From: Micromonospora parva
GTDB taxonomy: Bacteria; Actinomycetota; Actinomycetes; Mycobacteriales; Micromonosporaceae
DNA length: 64,000 nt
Assembly: GCF_000718515.1 (NCBI RefSeq)
Contig: NZ_JNZS01000015.1
Coordinates: 124,001 to 188,000 of the forward strand
Reading direction: 5' to 3'
The first letter of the stretch is position 1. Each line of letters opens with the position of its first letter. Positions 43,715 to 52,166 of this stretch are shown piece by piece. A program made the translations under genes and the position numbers. Below the pieces are notes generated by a model. That model did no database searches, was not told the DNA's origin, and saw only the letters and a list, made by a program, of their open reading frames with translations.

Positions 43715-44704
43715 ATGCCGCACGAACTCGAAACGTTCGCCGACGGAACGACCGCTTTCGCCAGCGCCCGCCTCTCGGCCTGGCACCAGCTGGGCACCGT
43801 CACCCAGGACACGATGAAGGCCGAGGAGATCATGGCCGCCGCCCGACTCGGCGACTGGGGCGTACGGACCATCCGCACCGTCGGCATCGACATCGTCAAC
43901 GGAGCCGAGGTGCAGATCCCCGCCGACGACAAGCGCATGACGGTCCGCCGCAACCCGGTCACCAGCGCAACCGAGTACCTGGGCATCGTCGGCACCGACT
44001 ACACCGTGATTCAGAACGAGCAGTGCGCCGAGCTGCTCGACCGCCTCGTCGATCAGGTAGGCGGCGCCCACTTCGAGACCGCCGGCAGCCTCCGCCGCGG
44101 CAAGTCGGTGTTCGTCACGATGAAACTGCCGACGGCGATGGAGATCGCCGGGGTAGACCGGCTGGACCTCTACCTCATCGGCACGACCTCGCACGACGGC
44201 ACCGCCGCCCTGCGGGTGGACGCCAGCCCGATCCGGGTCGTCTGCGCCAACACCCAACGCGCCGCCTTCGCCCACTCTGCCGGGCACTACACGTTCCGGC
44301 ACACCTCCAACGTCAACTCCCAGATCAGCCAGGCCCGCGAGGCGCTGGGCCTGATGTGGAAGTACATGGAGACCTTCGAGAAGGCCGCCGAGCGGATGCT
44401 CCAGACCGAGCTGACCATGCGCGAGTTCGAGAAGATCGTCATCCAGGTGTGGCCGGTCAAGGACAACGCGTCCGAGCAAACCCGCAACAACGCCAAGCAG
44501 CGCCTCGGCACCCTCAAGTACCTGATCCGCGAGGCCGACACCCAGAAGGCCATCTCCGGCACCCGGTGGGCCGGCTACCAGGCCATCACCGAGTACCTCG
44601 ACCACTACCAGCCCGCCAAGAACGAGTTCGCCCGCGCCAACCGGGTGCTCACTGGCAACGTCGGCGAGCTGAAGGTGGCCGCCTTCGACCTACTGAAGGT
44701 CTGA
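43715..44704 (+). CDS. DUF932 plasmid/phage-like protein
   Basis: 329 residues from ATG 43715, with GAGAAGGAG upstream. SARLSAWHQLGTVTQD near 16-31 and the later ADDKRMTVRRNP plus YLGIVGTDYTVIQNEQ near 88-103 are typical of DUF932 (the TIGR03299 phage/plasmid-like family). Length matches the family. The family is widespread on mobile elements and has no confirmed role, with proposals around DNA repair or anti-restriction. Highly regular codon use suggests strong expression. Confidence 0.88.
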   Translation: MPHELETFADGTTAFASARLSAWHQLGTVTQDTMKAEEIMAAARLGDWGVRTIRTVGIDIVNGAEVQIPADDKRMTVRRNPVTSATEYLGIVGTDYTVIQNEQCAELLDRLVDQVGGAHFETAGSLRRGKSVFVTMKLPTAMEIAGVDRLDLYLIGTTSHDGTAALRVDASPIRVVCANTQRAAFAHSAGHYTFRHTSNVNSQISQAREALGLMWKYMETFEKAAERMLQTELTMREFEKIVIQVWPVKDNASEQTRNNAKQRLGTLKYLIREADTQKAISGTRWAGYQAITEYLDHYQPAKNEFARANRVLTGNVGELKVAAFDLLKV

Positions 44705-44823
44705 CCGCGCCTCGGCCCCTCGGGGCGGCGGTCCACCGACCGCTGCCCCGGACCGCACAGAACGGACATGCCCATGGCAGCACCGAGCACCAGGCGGCGC
44801 GGATCAGACGGAACGGCACGCCG

Positions 44824-45225
44824 ATGATCCGCCACATCCGCCACCCCCGCGACCTCCGACAGTCCGTCTGCGGCCTGCCCGCCGCCGATGTTCCGCGGTG
44901 GGACACCGAAGACCCGCCGAGCGTCGAGTCCACCTGCGAGGACTGCTACACCCTGCTTCCCGAAGCGCAACGACCCGACGACGCCAACCACCCACCCGGA
45001 GACCCCACCCTCATCGACACGCTGCGGCGCATCATCGCCAACCGGCAGCACGCCAAGATCGACGGCGTCCTCGTCGACCTGTGGTCGGCCAGCGTCACCA
45101 TCCTCATCTGGGACCAGCTCCGCGACGACAAGCGGCAACAGCTGCTGATCCTGCCGTCACACGAGCTGATCCTGCGCTGCATCGCGATCTACACCCGCGT
45201 CACCGCGAAAGAGGACCACCAGTGA
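44824..45225 (+). CDS. Small hypothetical protein with CxxC motif
   Basis: 133 residues from ATG 44824. It begins with a basic strand (MIRHIRHPRDLRQSVCGLP), has CEDC near 38-41 paired with Cys16, and a helical C-terminal half. May bind zinc through Cys16, Cys38 and Cys41. The stop overlaps the next start (GTGA). Function unknown. Confidence 0.68.
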   Translation: MIRHIRHPRDLRQSVCGLPAADVPRWDTEDPPSVESTCEDCYTLLPEAQRPDDANHPPGDPTLIDTLRRIIANRQHAKIDGVLVDLWSASVTILIWDQLRDDKRQQLLILPSHELILRCIAIYTRVTAKEDHQ

Positions 45226-45662
45226 CCGGCCCCCGCCTACCTCAGTGGTTCCACTTCGGGCCGTGGGTGTTCTCGATCGACGCCGCGCAGGCGCTGATCG
45301 CGGCGTCGCCCCGCGACACCCGGCCCCTGGACGTGCCGGCCTGGGCCGCCGCGTACGGCCTCGCGCATCTCGACAGCCCGTGGACAACCAGCGTCATCGG
45401 CCCGACCAGCACCGCCCTCAACCGGACCTACGCCAGGACCACCGACCTGGCCGAGCCCCTGATCGTGGCGCAGATCAGCGTCGACGAACAGCCGCCCGCC
45501 ACGCTCCTCATCGACGGAACCCACCGCCTCTACCGCGCCTGGCGCGAACACATACCGCGGCTGCCCGCCTACCTGCTCACCGTCGAGGAAACCCGACAGG
45601 TCCAGGACAACCTGCTCCTCGGATCAAGCAGAACCTCCGCCATCCCACCGCCGAACGCATGA
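45222..45662 (+). CDS. ParB-like nuclease-domain protein
   Basis: 146 residues from GTG 45222. The motif LLIDGTHRLYRAWRE near 92-106 matches the phosphate-binding box of ParB/sulfiredoxin-type domains (DGxHRxxA). The domain is used in partition, nuclease and CTP-hydrolysing proteins. No HTH is present, so it is not a complete ParB. Coupled to the upstream CxxC protein. Confidence 0.68.
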   Translation: MTGPRLPQWFHFGPWVFSIDAAQALIAASPRDTRPLDVPAWAAAYGLAHLDSPWTTSVIGPTSTALNRTYARTTDLAEPLIVAQISVDEQPPATLLIDGTHRLYRAWREHIPRLPAYLLTVEETRQVQDNLLLGSSRTSAIPPPNA

Positions 45663-45686
45663 CGGCCTGACACAACCCGATCCCAC

Positions 45687-45738
45687 CGCGTACGCCTTGG
45701 AAGCCGCCCCAACTCCGGCGACGACCCAGGCGTACGCG
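45687..45738 (+). repeat. Inverted repeat upstream of the Cys-rich pair
   Basis: CGCGTACGCCT at 45687-45697 and its complement at 45728-45738, with a 30-base loop, 25 bp before the start of the first Cys-rich gene. Possible attenuator or operator. Confidence 0.5.
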
Positions 45739-45762
45739 CATTCACCCCTTGCGGAGGAACCC

Positions 45763-46092
45763 GTGACGCACACGCCACCGTGGCGCAGGGTCTGCGACTG
45801 CCGCTGCATCCTTCACCACCGGCTGCCGCGCACCACCTACAACGAGCCCGGCTGCGCCTGCACCATTACCTGCCCCACCCAACCCCTCGCACTTGTGGCC
45901 CGTCAGCGGGGCTGCGCGTTCTTCCTCGACCGTAACGGCGGCCTCTGGCACGTCGCCGCTATGGCCAACGGCACCTGGGACTGGGACAACGCCACCAAGA
46001 TCGACACCCGCGCCGACGTCCACGACGCCAGCCTCGTCATCGAGCACCTGCTCCGCCAAGCCGCCAACGTCCTCGGCACGTCCACCGACTGA
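45763..46092 (+). CDS. Cys/His-rich small protein, first of a tandem pair
   Basis: 109 residues from GTG 45763, with GGAGGAA upstream. N-terminal box CDCRCxxHHxxPRxxYNxPGCxC at residues 11-33 holds four to five Cys and two His, a likely zinc site. The body is beta-rich, and a C-terminal helix (ASLVIEHLLRQAANVLG) ends the protein. The downstream gene repeats the same box. No family recognised. Confidence 0.7.
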   Translation: MTHTPPWRRVCDCRCILHHRLPRTTYNEPGCACTITCPTQPLALVARQRGCAFFLDRNGGLWHVAAMANGTWDWDNATKIDTRADVHDASLVIEHLLRQAANVLGTSTD

Positions 46093-46105
46093 CCCGAGGG
46101 CTCAA

Positions 46106-46133
46106 CGTGGGCCGCCCACGAGGGCGGCCCACG
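46106..46133 (+). terminator. Hairpin between the tandem Cys-rich genes
   Basis: 11-bp perfect stem (46106-46116 with 46123-46133), 6-base loop, 35 bp before the second gene of the pair. Confidence 0.65.
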
Positions 46134-46167
46134 ACCTATTCGTGCTTGACGACCAAGGGAGACATCT

Positions 46168-46449
46168 ATGCACCGCACTCACCGCAACGTCCGCGAGCAC
46201 GCCTGCGACTGCCGCTGCCCGATCCACCACGGCCAACCACGCTCGATCTACAACAACCCCGGCTGCCACTGCCTGGCCACCTGCGCCAGCCAACCCATGA
46301 CCCTGCTCGCCCCACAGATAAACGGCGCCGTGTCTCTCGATGTCGCCAACGCCCTCTGGTACGTACCCAGCTTAGAGCCCGGCCACTGGGACTGGTGCTA
46401 CGCCACCTGGGTCAAGTGGGCCACCCGCTGCTCCCGGCCAGCACCCTGA
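46168..46449 (+). CDS. Cys/His-rich small protein, second of the pair, frameshifted
   Basis: 93 residues from ATG 46168. The N-terminus repeats the CDCRC-HH-PR-YN-PGCxC box (residues 13-35). Alignment with the upstream paralogue breaks near 46410. From there the conserved C-terminal helix continues in the next frame, as STLIAGLLREAHAALL ending at 46508. A single indel has therefore cut off the helix. The zinc box is intact, so partial function is possible. Confidence 0.6.
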   Translation: MHRTHRNVREHACDCRCPIHHGQPRSIYNNPGCHCLATCASQPMTLLAPQINGAVSLDVANALWYVPSLEPGHWDWCYATWVKWATRCSRPAP

Positions 46450-46583
46450 TCGCCGGTCTCCTGCGCGAGGCCCACGCCGCGCTGCTCCCCCTTCTCTACC
46501 GCCTCTAGAACGCACGTCGCGGCGTCCAGCCGTGCACCCACACGCGGACCGACCCCTTCCTGCTATCCCGAGAGGTCACCACC

Positions 46584-47603
46584 ATGACAAAGGTCATCAT
46601 CGGCGCCGTTACCGTCGTCGTCATCGCCTGCCTCGGCCTGCCCCTCCTACTGCTGTCCTCCGTCACCGGCGGCGGCCCCGGCGGATGCGCCATCGTCGCC
46701 CCACCCGGCCTACGCCCCTCGGGGCAGCCGTCCGGCCCCGGCCGATGGGACACTGAGCAACTCGACATCGCCGCCACGATCATCGACGTCGGGGTCACCA
46801 AAGGCGTACCCCGCTGGGGCTGGATCGTCGCCGTCGCCACCGCCATGCAGGAATCCGGCCTACGCAACCTGCCCTACCTCGGCGACCGCAACGACCACGA
46901 CTCCATTGGCGTCTTCCAGCAACGCCCCAGCCAAGGCTGGGGCACCAACGCGCAACTGTCCAAGCCCGCCTACCAGGCCGGCATGTTCTTCGACAAGCTC
47001 CAGACCGTGCCCGGCTGGCAGACGATGCCGCTCACCCAGGCCGCGCAAGCCGTCCAGGTGTCCGCCTTCCCCGACGCCTACGCCACCTGGACCGACGACG
47101 CCCTGCACCTCGTCGAGCAGTTGACCAACACCCTCGCCGACTGCGCCACCGACACCCTCGACGCGCTCCCCGCCGGGTTCGCGTTACCCGCCAACACCCC
47201 ACCCGCCGTAGCAACCGCCCTCTTCTGGGCTGTCGGCCAGCTCGGCACGCCGTACCGCTTCGGTGGCTCCTGCACCGACCCGCACTCCGGCGACCCCGAC
47301 AAGCAATGCGACTGCTCCTCGCTGATGCAGTCGGCATACCGGGAAGCCGGCATCTCCATCCCGCGCGTCACCACCGACCAGGTCAACGTCGGCACCCCGG
47401 TGGCCGACCCGGCGCTCCTGCTACCCGGCGACCTCGTCTTCATCCCTGGCAGCCATGGCACCATGGCCAACCCCCGCCACGTCGGCATGTACATCGGGCA
47501 GGACCTGATCGCCCAGGCGCCGAAAACCGGCGACACGGTCAAGATCTCGCGGCTGAGCAACTGGTTCGGCCAGATCGCCGCCATCAGGCGGGTTGTGCGG
47601 TAG
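46584..47603 (+). CDS. NlpC/P60 peptidoglycan hydrolase of the transfer system
   Basis: 339 residues from ATG 46584. An N-terminal membrane segment or signal (VIIGAVTVVVIACLGLPLLL) is followed by a lysozyme-like segment (GWIVAVATAMQESGLRNLPY with Glu, then GVFQQRPSQGWG) and a C-terminal NlpC/P60 domain with CDCSSLMQSAYREAG (catalytic Cys near 243) and PRHVGMYIG (His near 300). This two-domain type opens the wall for conjugation, the VirB1 counterpart. Complete in length. Confidence 0.87.
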   Translation: MTKVIIGAVTVVVIACLGLPLLLLSSVTGGGPGGCAIVAPPGLRPSGQPSGPGRWDTEQLDIAATIIDVGVTKGVPRWGWIVAVATAMQESGLRNLPYLGDRNDHDSIGVFQQRPSQGWGTNAQLSKPAYQAGMFFDKLQTVPGWQTMPLTQAAQAVQVSAFPDAYATWTDDALHLVEQLTNTLADCATDTLDALPAGFALPANTPPAVATALFWAVGQLGTPYRFGGSCTDPHSGDPDKQCDCSSLMQSAYREAGISIPRVTTDQVNVGTPVADPALLLPGDLVFIPGSHGTMANPRHVGMYIGQDLIAQAPKTGDTVKISRLSNWFGQIAAIRRVVR

Positions 47604-47685
47604 CAGCGTCGGATCCCACCTCGATCTCGCCTCATGCCCCATAGCATCACTGCCACCCTTGGTGTGCGCACCGCAGCATGACAGG

Positions 47686-48108
47686 ATGCTCGGCATGGGC
47701 GCCGCCAACGATCGCCCCCGTGTAACGCTGGAGATTAATAACGACGGCCTGCTCCTCGTGCAGGATGCTGTCGGCACCTGGCTAATCCAGGGCGCTGCCG
47801 ACGGGTTGGTGCATCCGGCCGGGGACCGGCTGGTGTGGCTGCTGCCACTGCTGGAGCGCATCCCGACCGACGTCAGGGCGGCGTTGTCTCACGTGCCCCT
47901 GACTGACACGCCGCTACCCGCCCTCGTGCGGTTCGCCCTCAGCGCGTGGGGTGAGCATTGGCCGACGCTGGCACTCGACTGGTTGGACTCCGGGTGGCCG
48001 ATCCGTGATCTGCTTGACGTACTGGCCGACATGAAGGACTCGTGCGCACTCTCCCAGCCGCTTCGCTACCGAGCGCATCGTCTCTGGCGTGCCTCGGCAC
48101 ATACTTGA
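47686..48108 (+). CDS. Hypothetical protein at the end of the conjugative region
   Basis: 140 residues from ATG 47686, or 137 from ATG 47695, which is better spaced from AGGA. It reads as an alpha/beta domain (LLVQDAVGTWLIQGAADG, then VWLLPLLERIPTDVRAAL). No family recognised. A CCTGACA box at 48113-48119 follows the stop. Confidence 0.65.
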   Translation: MLGMGAANDRPRVTLEINNDGLLLVQDAVGTWLIQGAADGLVHPAGDRLVWLLPLLERIPTDVRAALSHVPLTDTPLPALVRFALSAWGEHWPTLALDWLDSGWPIRDLLDVLADMKDSCALSQPLRYRAHRLWRASAHT

Positions 48109-48215
48109 CGGGCCTGACAAGCCCAGATCTCGCTGGTCAGCGCGGATCGCGGTAGATCAGTGGGTTTTGTGCTACGAACGGCAACCCCACGGCCCGTGCT
48201 GTTCGTGATCAGTAG

Positions 48216-48603
48216 GGACGATCGACAAACAGCGCCCAGAGAAGTGGAGCGGCGGCGAACGGCGCCACGGATAAGGCGAGGATCCGCATCCAGAGTGGCA
48301 GGCTAGCCTTGAAGGCCAGACAGCAGCCACCGTGGCGTAGCCGCCCGCCAGCAACGCGGTCGGAAACACGGCCAATGGCTGGGGCCCGCAGTCCGACCGG
48401 TCCTGCACGAATGGGGGCACGCAGGCCTCGGATGGGGCCATGGAAACGACAATTTCAATGCCCGACAGGCACATGATCGGCAGTAGCGGGATCGCCAACA
48501 GCTCGAGTGCGACCGTTTCGCCGACGCTGGTGCGACCCTGCGGCGTCGCCCCGCGCTCGTGTCTGGCTGCTCCGCCCGTGCTCCTGCGGTCCATCATCGT
48601 CAT
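48216..48603 (-). pseudogene. Frameshifted small membrane protein
   Basis: From ATG 48603 (AGGGGG upstream) the frame encodes two hydrophobic segments (VALELLAIPLLPIMCLSG and LAVFPTALLAGGYATVAAVW). Near 48320 the coding pattern moves to another frame, which reads KASLPLWMRILALSVAPFAA and continues as a third membrane segment to a stop at about 48216. A one-base loss would explain it. The product is unrecognised. Confidence 0.5.
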
Positions 48604-49347
48604 CCCCCTGATGCCCGGGGCATTTTTTTATCACGTCGGACCATTGGGATCCAACCTCGACGCCTGCCGTCACAGTGCGGTCAACGTGACATGGAAGTTG
48701 AGTAACGACAACCAGAGATCCACGCTGTCCAACGCGCGATCAGCGGCATGAGAGTGAACATCTCGGACGATAGGTTGCCCACTTCGGCCTCGCAGAGGAT
48801 GCGCTCCAGCATGGGGTGCGACATCTTCACTGCATGCCATCAGAGAAGCGGGATCAATGGTCTCCCCAAGCCCGTGCCGCCCTATCGCCGGCAATCGTCG
48901 GGCCGACCGACGCCGATGCGGTGACGGTGTGGGATGGCTCGGCCCGGTTCACATTTGCGTCGAGCGGGTCCCTGCAGGCCCGACTCAGGTGGCAAGTTTA
49001 TTTACCATTTCGCGCGCACGCCTCCGCAAATGTCACGCGAACCTCGAAAGAAGAGGGTCACGCATTCGGGTGACATTGCTTGACGCCAAGTCCATTTGCG
49101 AGTTATCCGGGCCATGCAGCTGCACGGTCCGCAGGGCTGCCGGAAGCCCGTGTCCGGCATGGCCGGCATTGCGGGCGCCGCATGTTCAGCATCAGCCAAT
49201 CGACTGACGCCCATCCCACGGTCGCGGCCTTCACTTGACACCTCGGCGTTGCTAGCTTGACCGCATGCAGCGACTGCCTATTCACTCTATGCGATCACCT
49301 GTTCGAATGCGACGCCGGACGGCGTGGAGGAGTCGAAGGGCGGACTG
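48604..49347. other. Intergenic region upstream of the pPIWI-RE operon
   Basis: About 740 bp without a convincing gene; short open frames lack ribosome sites and coding bias. A short hairpin followed by seven T is at 48611-48629. TTGACA at 49235-49240 could be a -35 element for the operon, but no matching -10 was identified. Confidence 0.45.
48611..48629 (+). terminator. Intrinsic-type terminator
   Basis: ATGCCC, G, GGGCAT followed by TTTTTTT, a classic if short stem with U-tract, rare in this GC-rich DNA. No + strand gene that it would serve is evident. Confidence 0.5.
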
Positions 49348-51006
49348 GTGAGTGAGGAAACGGCGGCGCCCGCAGCCGCAGCCGGCCAGGCGGTGGTCGG
49401 CCTGGTGCCTGGGCCGCGAGCCGGTGACGACCCGGCTCCCGGATGGACGGTGCCACCGGGACTGCGGGGATCACCGAATCTCCTGAGGGTCACCTCGTCG
49501 CAGCTGAGCGGCGCAGACCGCAGCTGCCCGACCCACCGAGCAGTCAAAGCCCGGCCAGGGCTGCGGGCGATGCACTACATCGATGTCGACGAACCACCGA
49601 TGGTACTCGGTCTGATCATGGACGTGCTCGATGCCGTCGAGTCCGGGCAGCCACTCGATGCGGCGCTCGGCCTGCTGGACGCGACGTTCTCGTCGGTGGT
49701 GGACGCCGACCCGCGCCGCTACATCGCCCATGCCGTCGACACCTACCTGACGGCCACCGCCGACCGGCCACCGCTGCTTCCGCACCGGCACATATGGGCA
49801 ATCCAGCACGAGTCCGACATCATCCGGGAACTGTGGTCATGGGGACGGCGGTACCAGTCCGCCGACGGCTCGCGGCGGGAACTGCGGTTGCTGCGGGCCA
49901 AAAGCCCCGACCCGGCGCGACGCACCAAAGCGGAGGTCGCGGTCGCCGCCTACGTGACCGCGTTCGGTTCGGCTGCCCGCAAGGGCGAGTATTGGGACAA
50001 GCCTTTCGAGCTCTACGACGGGCCGACGCCCGAACAGGTGACGGTCCTGGAAATCGGGCTGTTCGACGGTTCCCGGGAGATCCTGTTCGACGGCACGGCG
50101 GCTCAGGCCCGCGACAAGTACCAGGCCGAGGGCCGCCAAAAGGTCCCTATCCTGCTGAACGGCTCCGGTGTGCAGACGGGCGGCGACTGCCCGAAATGCA
50201 GGCTCAAGGCCGCCTGCCCGGCTGTTGCTCGCGCCGGCGATCTGCTCGGCGTCGTGGCTCGGCCGCGGACACCGCTGCGGAAGGTGTCGGTCAGCGATCT
50301 GCGCTATTACGAGCGCTGCCCGGCCCGGTACAGGCTGCAGTCGATGTGGCTGCCGCAGATCAACGAGTACGACCGGTACGCGCGGCTGGGCAAGGCCGTC
50401 CACAAGGTCTTGGAACGGCGGCACGCCGCCGCCACCGGGCCGTGCTCGGCGGCAAACATGCCCGAGGGCGACGCGTGGGCGAAGTGGGACCTCGACGAGC
50501 GTGAGGTGCGGGCGGGCGTGAAGATGCTGGCCAACCATGCGCTGGTTTGCCCCCTGCACACCGGTACCGGGCTGCGCGTCGAACCCACCTTAGCCTTCCA
50601 CGACACCTCGGCCCAGGCGATGGTCATCGCCACCCCTGACCTGGTCTATCAAGACAGGGGCGCCTGGGTCTGGCGTGAAACCAAGACCACGCAACGGCCG
50701 ACGAGCACCCGCCCACTCCTGGACCTGTACCCGCAGCTCGCGTTGGCGACAACGGTGCTGGCGGCCGGGCTGCTGGGCGGCGAGGTCAGCCGTGCCCGGA
50801 TCGAGCTCGAGGTGTTGCGGCCGGAGTCCTCCGATCTGGTGCCGTTCGACCCGAACGAGCCTGCGAATCTGGCACAAGCGCGCGAGGTGCTGCGCAAACT
50901 CGCCCAGCCCTGGCGCGACGACACGGACTTTCCGGCGCGGCCCGGCGAAAACTGTCGTACCTGTCCGGTACGTAGATGGTGTCCCTCCGCCGTCGCCCCG
51001 GAGTAG
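49348..51006 (+). CDS. PD-(D/E)XK nuclease with Cas4/AddB-like iron-sulfur cysteines
   Basis: 552 residues from GTG 49348 (GAAGGG seven bases upstream; GTG 49324 is an alternative). The second half is RecB/Cas4-like: SVSDLRYYERCPARYRLQ near 315-332 with the first cluster Cys, GKAVHKVLERRH near 348, catalytic PDLVYQ and WRETKT near 430-445 (D and E-x-K), YPQLALAT near 457, and CRTCPVRRWC near 536-545 giving three more Cys. Such Cys spacing holds a 4Fe-4S cluster in Cas4 and AddB. An extra CPKCRLKAACP near 281 may bind zinc. It is the first gene of the pPIWI-RE operon and likely processes DNA ends. Confidence 0.75.
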   Translation: MSEETAAPAAAAGQAVVGLVPGPRAGDDPAPGWTVPPGLRGSPNLLRVTSSQLSGADRSCPTHRAVKARPGLRAMHYIDVDEPPMVLGLIMDVLDAVESGQPLDAALGLLDATFSSVVDADPRRYIAHAVDTYLTATADRPPLLPHRHIWAIQHESDIIRELWSWGRRYQSADGSRRELRLLRAKSPDPARRTKAEVAVAAYVTAFGSAARKGEYWDKPFELYDGPTPEQVTVLEIGLFDGSREILFDGTAAQARDKYQAEGRQKVPILLNGSGVQTGGDCPKCRLKAACPAVARAGDLLGVVARPRTPLRKVSVSDLRYYERCPARYRLQSMWLPQINEYDRYARLGKAVHKVLERRHAAATGPCSAANMPEGDAWAKWDLDEREVRAGVKMLANHALVCPLHTGTGLRVEPTLAFHDTSAQAMVIATPDLVYQDRGAWVWRETKTTQRPTSTRPLLDLYPQLALATTVLAAGLLGGEVSRARIELEVLRPESSDLVPFDPNEPANLAQAREVLRKLAQPWRDDTDFPARPGENCRTCPVRRWCPSAVAPE

Positions 51007-51020
51007 CCCTGGAGCCCCGT

Positions 51021-52166
51021 GTGCCCGCAGCCGCCACAGCACCGCCCGACCTGTCCGCGTTTTCCGGCGTGAAACTGCTGCGCCTGGTCGCGACTGCCGT
51101 GATCGACCTGTCCCGGCATGCACGAACCCCGGAACCGGTGTACTCGGACAACGTGCAGAAGGCTTACAACCACGTCGTGGTGCAGAGCCTGCTTCGTGGC
51201 TCGGCGCCGCCGGCGAGCGTGACCGAGCTGGCCGAGTGGGCCGCCACGAAGCCGCTGGGTCAGTGGCCGCTGGAGCTTCCGGACGACATCGAACCGGTCG
51301 AGGAGTACCTCGTCGACGCCGGCACCCGGACCCCGACCCAGCTCTGTTACGAGTGGCACGTCCCCGCGCAGGACGCCGCGGCCGAGTTGTTCGAGAACGA
51401 GGTCATCCGGGACGTGTTCATCCAGTGCGAGGCCGCGGGCGCGCCGGCCGCCTACACGGCGTTCCGGCAGCTTCTGGTCGAGCATCCGGTGCTCACTGGC
51501 GTGCGGATGGCCATGCTGATCGGTGAGGCGCCGGAGCTGGGGCTGGTCATGGAAACCGTCAAGCGCTGCTACGAGCCCGCCCCCGCGGCGTTCCGGGCCG
51601 GTGACGGCACAATCACCACCTGCGCCCGCTGCGGCTGCCTGCTCAAACCGTACGGCACCGGTTGGCGGTGCGAACTCGACCGATGCCGCCGCGAACAGCG
51701 GCCCACCCCGGGCGAGCGGATCAACCCGGCCGCGACCGGCGGGGTCCTGCAGCTGCGGGCGCCGCTGCGGATGTTCATCACCGGGCCGGGCCTCGCCGAG
51801 ATCGACCTGCAGAAGGAGCTCGCCCGCCGCGGGCTTCACGCGGAGATGTGGCCTGGCTGCGACGCCTACGACCTGCGGATCACCCTTCCGAACAAGGCGG
51901 TCTGGGCGATCGACGTTAAGGACCGGGCGAATCCCGCCCTGCTCGGGCACACCGCGACCGCGCTGCGCCATCAGCCCCGCTACGACGAGGCGTATCTCGT
52001 GGTCCCGGCCTATCGCTTCGCCGACCGGGAGGATTACGCGCGCGTGTTCAAGCACTACTGCCCGCCCGAGGTGGCCTCTCGGCTGCGGCTGATGAGCGAC
52101 ACCCAGTTCCTGCGGCACGTCTCGCGGACCCTGGCCCGCCTCGACGGGCAGACCGCCGATGCGTGA
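51021..52166 (+). CDS. pPIWI-RE associated REase with zinc ribbon
   Basis: 381 residues from GTG 51021, with GGAG seven bases upstream. Residues 1-190 are a helical domain consistent with the pPIWI_RE_Y accessory domain. A zinc ribbon follows at 199-224 (CARC, then C-x4-C). The C-terminal restriction-endonuclease fold has EIDLQKEL near 260, YDLRIT near 283 and WAIDVKD near 294-300, giving the D...D-x-K active site. It matches the third gene of the described pPIWI-RE triad. The stop overlaps the helicase start by 8 bp. Confidence 0.78.
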   Translation: MPAAATAPPDLSAFSGVKLLRLVATAVIDLSRHARTPEPVYSDNVQKAYNHVVVQSLLRGSAPPASVTELAEWAATKPLGQWPLELPDDIEPVEEYLVDAGTRTPTQLCYEWHVPAQDAAAELFENEVIRDVFIQCEAAGAPAAYTAFRQLLVEHPVLTGVRMAMLIGEAPELGLVMETVKRCYEPAPAAFRAGDGTITTCARCGCLLKPYGTGWRCELDRCRREQRPTPGERINPAATGGVLQLRAPLRMFITGPGLAEIDLQKELARRGLHAEMWPGCDAYDLRITLPNKAVWAIDVKDRANPALLGHTATALRHQPRYDEAYLVVPAYRFADREDYARVFKHYCPPEVASRLRLMSDTQFLRHVSRTLARLDGQTADA

